Assembly (NCBI RefSeq): GCF_037975245.1
Contig: NC_092567.1
Span: 14,152,876-14,216,875 of the forward strand
Direction: 5' to 3'
DNA length: 64,000 nucleotides
Source: Apostichopus japonicus
Lineage: Eukaryota > Echinodermata > Holothuroidea > Aspidochirotida > Stichopodidae
The translations under genes were made by a program, and so were the position numbers. The notes beneath the pieces were generated by a model, which saw only the letters and a program-made list of their open reading frames with translations, had not been told where the DNA came from and made no database searches. Shown here piece after piece: positions 58,401-64,000 of the stretch. Every line of letters begins with the position of its first letter. Position 1 is the first letter of the stretch.

Positions 58401-60779
58401 GGCCAATAACCTCTCTGTGACTTAAACTCTTGGTTACTAAGGCACATAGGAGATGGCTATGACTAACCATATTTGTGAATACACATGAGATGCAACAGGT
58501 CGACATCTGTGGTTAAGCATGTGTTTTTCATGGAATTAAGACAAAGGGGGCTTCTACGAATATGATGTGGGAGTAGGGTGACTTAACTCGGGAACAGGAA
58601 GTAAATAGTTACTCTTAAGACAAAGAGGCATTGAAGCACATGCTTAAAGTAATATGATGGGGATATACAGTAACTACATACTACATTACACTAGGTCAAG
58701 TGCTACCAAATAGTCTTCAAATGCTAAGAAATGAGCTAGTGACTCATAGTCATTCATCTCATAGCCTGCCAATCAAGATGGCAGTAAGTCTGTGTAGCAT
58801 AGTGCTCAAAGGTCTGGTCTTATCGCTGTCATTTTAAATTGAGGAGCAATTGTCTTAAGTGACTGTCATTTTGAATTGTTGCTAGTATGGGGGAAAAGAA
58901 TAAAGAGGAAATACTTAAGCTAAACTGTACTGAAAACTAGAATCCAAGAAAATAAGAAAGATTAAGTCAAACCTGAATTTGTAAAACGAAAGAGAAAAAA
59001 TATTTCCTTTTCAAAATAAAACATAATATTGAATTGTCCGAAACAATCTTTCAGACCCTTGGAGAGTTCCGACTTAAATAATAGGATGGTACAGTATGTT
59101 GTTTTCAACGGTTGGTGTGTCATCTATGGTGCATTGTTTGCCGGTTATTCAACCCGTATTTCTACTTGTTCATAAGACAGCTCTTCGTTTTTCGCTTTCC
59201 TCAGTTGAAGAAATATTGGTGCCAATCCCAGATGCTGGCTTTCCAAAGCAAATTATTTTGGCAGCCTGAATAAATGAAGACGTCATAAACAAAATGATCG
59301 GTATCGTCAGTAAAGAACTCATTAATGATAAAGAAAAGAAGTTAAGAATAATGGTAGGCCGTGCCACTGCCTGACGTTACAAGGGCTTGCTGGTGAACCA
59401 TGAATATTTTAGAAAATTCCCGAATCATCTTTCGTGATTCATTTGCGAAAGATACAGTAGTCTTTTTTAGTATGCCGGGGATTGGTACTGTACAGTATGT
59501 CCTCGTACACGTTGTCCTACATATTTGATATTTTTCTGCAGTGGTCGAATTCTCTCAAATTCTCTTAAAAGATTAATTTGGTTCTTAATGAACAAGCTAA
59601 ACCGGTTTCTGCTTTCGTGCTTATATGCACGGAGCTTCATCAGTACTGTAGCAGCCTAACTTTAATTTGGCTATGGTTATCATAGTAGAGCCTTGTTAGG
59701 GAATTCTCTCAAATTGTCTGTGATTTCCGTTCAGTGAAATGGGTTCTTACGTTTCATCCATGGGTCTGTGAAAGTGACAATATCAGCAAATAAGCAGATG
59801 GTTAGACCAGGTTTTGACATTGACTTAGTGCGATGCTAAATGGATTAAAATAAAAATATTATAGGCGCATTACATACTAACATGTTAAGTGTTCAGTGGA
59901 ACTTACTTGTTTCTTCACGGTAGTCGTGGATTCATGACTTTCACTTTGTCAATCTTGATTGTGTTGTGGCACTCGTGGCACTTGTGGCAAGTGTAATGAG
60001 TTTATATGATAAAAATATTGGGAGAACAATACCATACACATACAACACAAATTGATCAAATAAAAAAAACCTGTCATCATTAGACTGTGTCGCAGCACTG
60101 AGTAAACAAAATCAATAACATGATCAAAGCTTTGCAATGTTCTTAACAGCTTTAGTGACACAGTGTTTGCCGAATATCTTTGAATCGGGCAAATCAGGAA
60201 TGTACGTCAATGCAAAGATAAATGAAGTGGCAGCCTTTTTTTTTTATTAATACCAGCAATGAACCCTGTAAAAGTAGGTTATATGTGACCTTGTTACTAA
60301 TCAGTTCAATGACTTGGTCAGGGCAACACAAATTACAATAAATAACTATAATCCTCTGGACACTCTATGGAAGCCTAGAATGTCCATAGGGTTACACAAA
60401 ATTATGGCAGTACAGTCACATACTTTTAGCATAATGTCATGCTCAAGAATAAAGACAAATGAATGAATATACTATATAAAAGTTAAATTCTTTATTATGA
60501 AATGAAGGTTTACTCAGTAGACTCTCAAGAATATGGAAACAATAGACTAACCACACTGTTTAACCCAACAAAGGGCATCAATGCATCATGGGTAAGAATT
60601 GGTACTGTAAATAATTAGTTCTGGGTGGGAGGCAATGGTCTGTGTACCCCAATGGTAATTTATAAACTTCTGCCAGAAGATCGAGTGAATTTGTGGGGAT
60701 GATGATGATGATGATGATGTGGATGATGTTTAATTGTTAATACTAGTAACAGGCAAATTGATATGCCCAAGACTGTGTT
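58401..60779. other. non-coding stretch
   Basis: About 2.4 kb within the putative last intron. Small ORFs without recognisable motifs; no clear repeat borders. Confidence 0.45.
60690..60728. repeat. (GAT)n microsatellite
   Basis: GATGATGATGATGATGATG with an imperfect extension (TGGATGATG). Confidence 0.85.
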
Positions 60780-60917
60780 TCACCACACACACCCTTTAAT
60801 ATTGCTTATTAGGGATTCACCAAATATGGACACTATTAGGATACAAGATCTTTGGATGAGAGACAAAGAAGATATGGAAGCTCCTGTGTCAACCAGCACT
60901 TTTACAGTTACTACCAT
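60780..60917 (-). pseudogene. retropepsin-like fragment (LVDTGAS motif)
   Basis: Minus-strand frame of 45 codons reading TVKVLVDTGASISSLSL. V-L-V-D-T-G-A-S is the active-site loop of retroviral-type aspartic proteases found in LTR retrotransposons. A Gln/Asn-rich ORF just upstream (61151-60918) ends at a stop next to it in another frame, as in a decayed gag-protease junction. No flap or second half of the protease is seen. Confidence 0.55.
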
Positions 60918-61199
60918 TTAGGGAAACAAATTCTTTGAAGTGGGACCACTTATATCACAGACTGCACTACTTAGAGTGATGCTACAGTTTCCCGACAAGA
61001 TCTGCTTAATTAAAGCTATTTCTAAGGGTTGAGTGTCCTTGTGACAGCAATTGTTCAATTGGGGTTGCTGCTGATTCTGGTGTTGCCCAGATGATTGGAG
61101 GAACAGGTTGGTCAGGTGAAATGGCCAGACATTGCTGACATCTGCTACCACTATGAGGCTGGCCAGGAGAGACTGTTAACCATAGTGGACAGTGACAGC

Positions 61200-61574
61200 C
61201 AAGGGCGGCGATTTGTTTCAAATATTGGGGGGGAAATTTGCTTGGGTGCATAGCAACTTTATCTCCAAAATTGTTCGCGCGCTTCGCGTGGGTTGTGATA
61301 TTTTGTATATAGATATATGCAAAAACCGCATTCACAGGGGGGTAGGGTGGGTTGATCAAGCAGAAGGGGATCCCCTCTACCACCCCTCCTCCACTACCCC
61401 AGGGCACTATGTCGCAGTGGGACCCAGAAAGTGGGCCCAGCGTCAGGAAATTGGGCCCAGCGAGGTAACTTAATGCGATTTTGACAAGCCTATTTGGAAA
61501 CAAATGAAAACTGTAAAAACATTGGTTATTACTACTCTGGCCTCTTTTAAAGACATGGGTGATCGTCGCCCATG
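61200..61574. mobile_element. hAT MITE related to the 20.7-kb composite
   Basis: The left end CAAGGGCGGCGATTTGTTTC and following AAATATTGGGGGG match the left end at 20,668. The right end is GATCGTCGCCCATG. Flanking 8-mers (GTGACAGC and GGTAGAGA) do not match, so the borders or the insertion have been altered. Confidence 0.75.
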
Positions 61575-61804
61575 GGTAGAGAGGGCCGTCCAGGTCCCCT
61601 GTTGGGGTCCGGTGGCAAAGCCCCTGGAAGCCAAATGATTTGGTGCACTCTAGGGGACTCAATATAATTTAATAAAGTTTGCTAGAACAAAGGCAGGTTA
61701 AACAATTAAAAGCTGAATAATATCTAAGCAATAGAGGACAGAGTTTCATCAATACGTATACAACATGACAATTCTTTCCTAACACACCAGAAATAGGATC
61801 TTTT

Positions 61805-62308
61805 CTAAAACCTTTCAAATACATGTTTTCTAGCATTGTTCATGCTCACAAATTCTCTCTCTACCAATGTAAGATCTATGTCTTCCATACGTTGTTTGTG
61901 TACATTGCACACGGCAACCCAGTTTAATCTCTTCTGAGTCAGCGTACTCCTCAGCCAGGTTTTTATACATCTGAGGGCACTGAATGAGCGTTCTGCCTCG
62001 CATGAGGACACAGGGCAAACCAGTAGCAGTCTTAGAAGCTGCTCAACTTGTGGAAAAAAAGAGATCTCATATCTGGTGACATTCCACGTAGAGATGCGTG
62101 AAAATTGAAATTCTTAATGAACAAGTTGATTGTCCAGTGTCTCATAATCAAGTTCAGAATACATATCAACCAGGTCTTTGTCCGTCTCCTGTTTAACCAG
62201 GATGTCTTGCATGCATTCATACACCCCGAATCCATTATCCGATGTTCTGCTAAATCTCTCCCTAATCTTGGTCATGGCTGTATCAACAACAGCAAATAAT
62301 ATATCCAC
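61805..62308 (-). pseudogene. hAT transposase C-terminal region, frameshifted
   Basis: The last frame (62041-61805) reads PVSSCEAERSFSALRCIKTW then LRSTLTQKRLN, the hAT C-terminal dimerisation motif (SxxAERSFSALRRIK.WLRS.M...RL). It ends KHVFERF at a stop. Upstream, another frame holds MSPDMRSLF and joins the first across a run of seven Ts near 62,055. A third frame (62308-62114) reads DILFAVVDTAMTKIRERFS, typical of the segment before the dimerisation domain, and hits a stop. At least two breaks: a dead copy. Its right-hand end may relate to the hAT-type terminus at 61,200 about 600 bp away, but that link is inference. Confidence 0.85.
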
Positions 62309-63489
62309 AAAGTCCTACTGTGTAGTAGTGAACTGTTAAGTTGGTTTAACTATTGGACAGCCAGTAATAGTTGTTCCTGTTGGGATGACCCCACAGATAA
62401 TGTGATGGATGACATTTCCTGCCTGGCAAATTTCCTCTTCAGTCTTGGGTCTGTTTGTAGAAGGAAGAGCCTGATGTGGGGGCAATAATGATTCTCAAAT
62501 TGATTCAAAAATCTATATGCACCAGATCCCATCCATGGAGTTGTTATGGAATATTTGGTCACGTAAGTCCATGCTGATGGTCTTGTGCAGTACATCCACA
62601 GATAGGTTTTAATAGTTCTTTGAAACTTATAAGAATCTTTATTTGTTCTATTGTTTACCTTTCTTTATTGTTCCATGTTGTTTCATTATCGTTCCATGTT
62701 GTTTCATTATCGTTCCATGTTGTTATTATCTCATCAGTCCTATCCTACTTTTATATACCTTCCTCATTGGTCTAGGCAAACATACTCAATCAATTATTCA
62801 TGAACTCTCTAGATTTGGTCAATACTAAAGTGGAATATTAATTAGACAGGACCTGTAGTCACATGATGACTCTTCATTACTGGGAAGGTAGCCAAAAAAG
62901 CTGGATGAAGTCCATCTACTTTCTCCACCAAAAGTAGAGGGGTACGTAATATATATCATTCTCCTCCGGTCAAGCTGTGGGCTTCAAGAACATTACCAAA
63001 AACAAAGACTCCTAGTAACTGTGGGTATACACACACCAGAGATGAGCAACATCCTGCCCAGCCATCATGAGTCTCAAGGCTTTATTAATCCATGGATGAG
63101 CTGAGTCTTAATTGCTACAAGCATCAACTAGTACATTATAGCACCATGAAGGGAAACAAAGGGTACTGTTATATAATACAGTGCCCTATTGTAGCCATGG
63201 GGCTACATGTAATATGAATTATTTTGAGAATTGACTTAATTGTAATGGAGTGAATTAAAACTGCATGTCTAACATTTCATGAAAATATTTTAAGGGCATT
63301 GTTTGATAAGTGGTCTGTGTGGCCAAATCATTCATGCCTTTGATAATACAGTAAAATGGTGCAAGTTAACTGCACCAAGCTACCCTGTCTGTTCTGATGT
63401 TGGGAGGAAGTTTACTAGGTTCAGGTAAGACGTAAAATTGTCTACTTGAGCAACTGACTTCATAGGGTGTTATCTCCTTTGTCTTCCAG
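62309..63489. other. putative intron end, mostly unrecognised
   Basis: A minus frame at 62,595-62,350 could be more of the dead transposase, but I see no diagnostic motif. A 23-bp unit (TTTCATTATCGTTCCATGTTG) is repeated at about 62,668-62,725. The remainder to the exon at 63,490 shows nothing. Confidence 0.45.
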
Positions 63490-63525
63490 TTTCAAGCCTC
63501 GACCTGTTATTACCATTGGATCTGG
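63490..63525 (+). CDS. possible troponin T-like exon 10
   Basis: 36 nt between GTCTTCCAG and GTAAGT, entering in phase 2 as exon 9 requires and leaving in phase 2. Encodes SFKPRPVITIGS. The splice sites and phase fit, but it is short and 22.6 kb from exon 9. The troponin C-terminal tail is too variable to prove membership. Confidence 0.45.
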
Positions 63526-64000
63526 GTAAGTTTCGTTCACATCTTGCCTGTAGTTTAGAGACACTACAATAAATAATTCACCATCTTCAGAGTAACTATT
63601 AAAATCTTTACATAAGTAGTTTGTATAAAGTCTGGCCTTCATTGTAATAGTTCACTGTAGTATACACCTCAAAGAAACTTTAGCATTTATTGCCACATAA
63701 TATCTATTCTGTTGTCAATCATGATAGCTGTGGAAAAATATATCTTTCCTTCCCCCAACATAATTCCTTTCTAAAGTACTATACTGTACATATCACCTAC
63801 AGTATCGTTTGTACAGCAGCCAATTAACACTTTGAAAGAATAAGCAATGACCAGTATAAGGAAGTCCAAGGTTTTAGGAGATTTTTGTGCCAAGTTAGCA
63901 TAATCTATCTATGTATAATGTTGGGAGAAACCAAGTAACTCAATTGATCGCCAGGGTACTTAACATGCAGATTGGTGATTGGTCCACTCTCACTGAATAT
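63526..64000. other. intron or flank after the possible exon 10
   Basis: About 475 bp to the window edge. No further exon recognised. Confidence 0.45.

Noticed and set aside
61006-61662. 218-codon minus ORF as a gene
   Set aside because: It runs across a MITE and its flanks; only the short protease-like piece further left has a recognisable motif.
63186-63212. Short palindrome GTAGCC-ATG-GGGCTAC as a fourth tiny insert
   Set aside because: The arms are imperfect and there is no flanking direct repeat.

Overview
The window looks like animal nuclear DNA, most likely from a marine invertebrate. It is AT-rich and gene-poor, with long introns bounded by GT-AG junctions and a heavy load of hAT-type MITEs, CR1/L2-like LINE sequence, a tRNA-derived SINE, Gypsy-like fragments and minisatellites. 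An echinoderm or other ambulacrarian is plausible from the troponin gene plus this repeat set, but that is inference and no species is identified. There are no operons, CRISPR arrays, rRNA genes or functional tRNA genes.

Gene content. The only gene reconstructed with confidence is a plus-strand troponin T-like gene. Nine coding exons run from 25,604 to 40,852, every junction keeps the reading frame, and a tenth exon at 63,490-63,525 fits in phase. The protein has a short Ser/Thr/Asn-rich start, a long charged Glu/Arg/Lys helix, and a C-terminal part resembling the troponin T tropomyosin/TnI-binding coiled coil. The gene continues past the right edge. On the minus strand, two exons (3,573-3,606 and 2,093-2,209) suggest the start of a second coiled-coil gene that runs off the left edge, divergent from the troponin gene. 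A minus-strand ORF with a membrane-like segment (57,385-57,861) may be a terminal exon of an unknown gene.

Layout. 1-1.2 kb: 40-bp satellite. 1.4-3.6 kb: TTAA-flanked MITE and the minus-strand exons. 4.5-6.8 kb: 131-bp and 38-bp tandem arrays. 8-20 kb: non-coding DNA with at least five hAT MITEs, most with exact 8-bp target duplications, and a 26-bp array with 180-bp higher-order periodicity. 20.6-23.5 kb: a hAT element carrying a 5'-truncated LINE, inserted at the edge of a tiny palindromic insert. 25.6-40.9 kb: troponin gene, with introns holding MITEs, an LTR-like unit, a 1.4-kb hAT element and a SINE. 40.9-63.5 kb: putative 22.6-kb intron with unclassified repeats, hAT transposase fossils, Gypsy-like gag, RNase H and protease fragments, and a large 96-bp minisatellite/cassette complex (48.1-56.05 kb).

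The most unusual signals are: (i) three 24-34 bp palindromic inserts with related termini, each flanked by 7-8 bp direct repeats; (ii) the 96-bp array, whose length (3 x 32) keeps several frames open and which is interleaved with a repeated 0.6-0.95 kb cassette; (iii) recent higher-order amplification in independent arrays. I did not find a convincing new multi-gene system.
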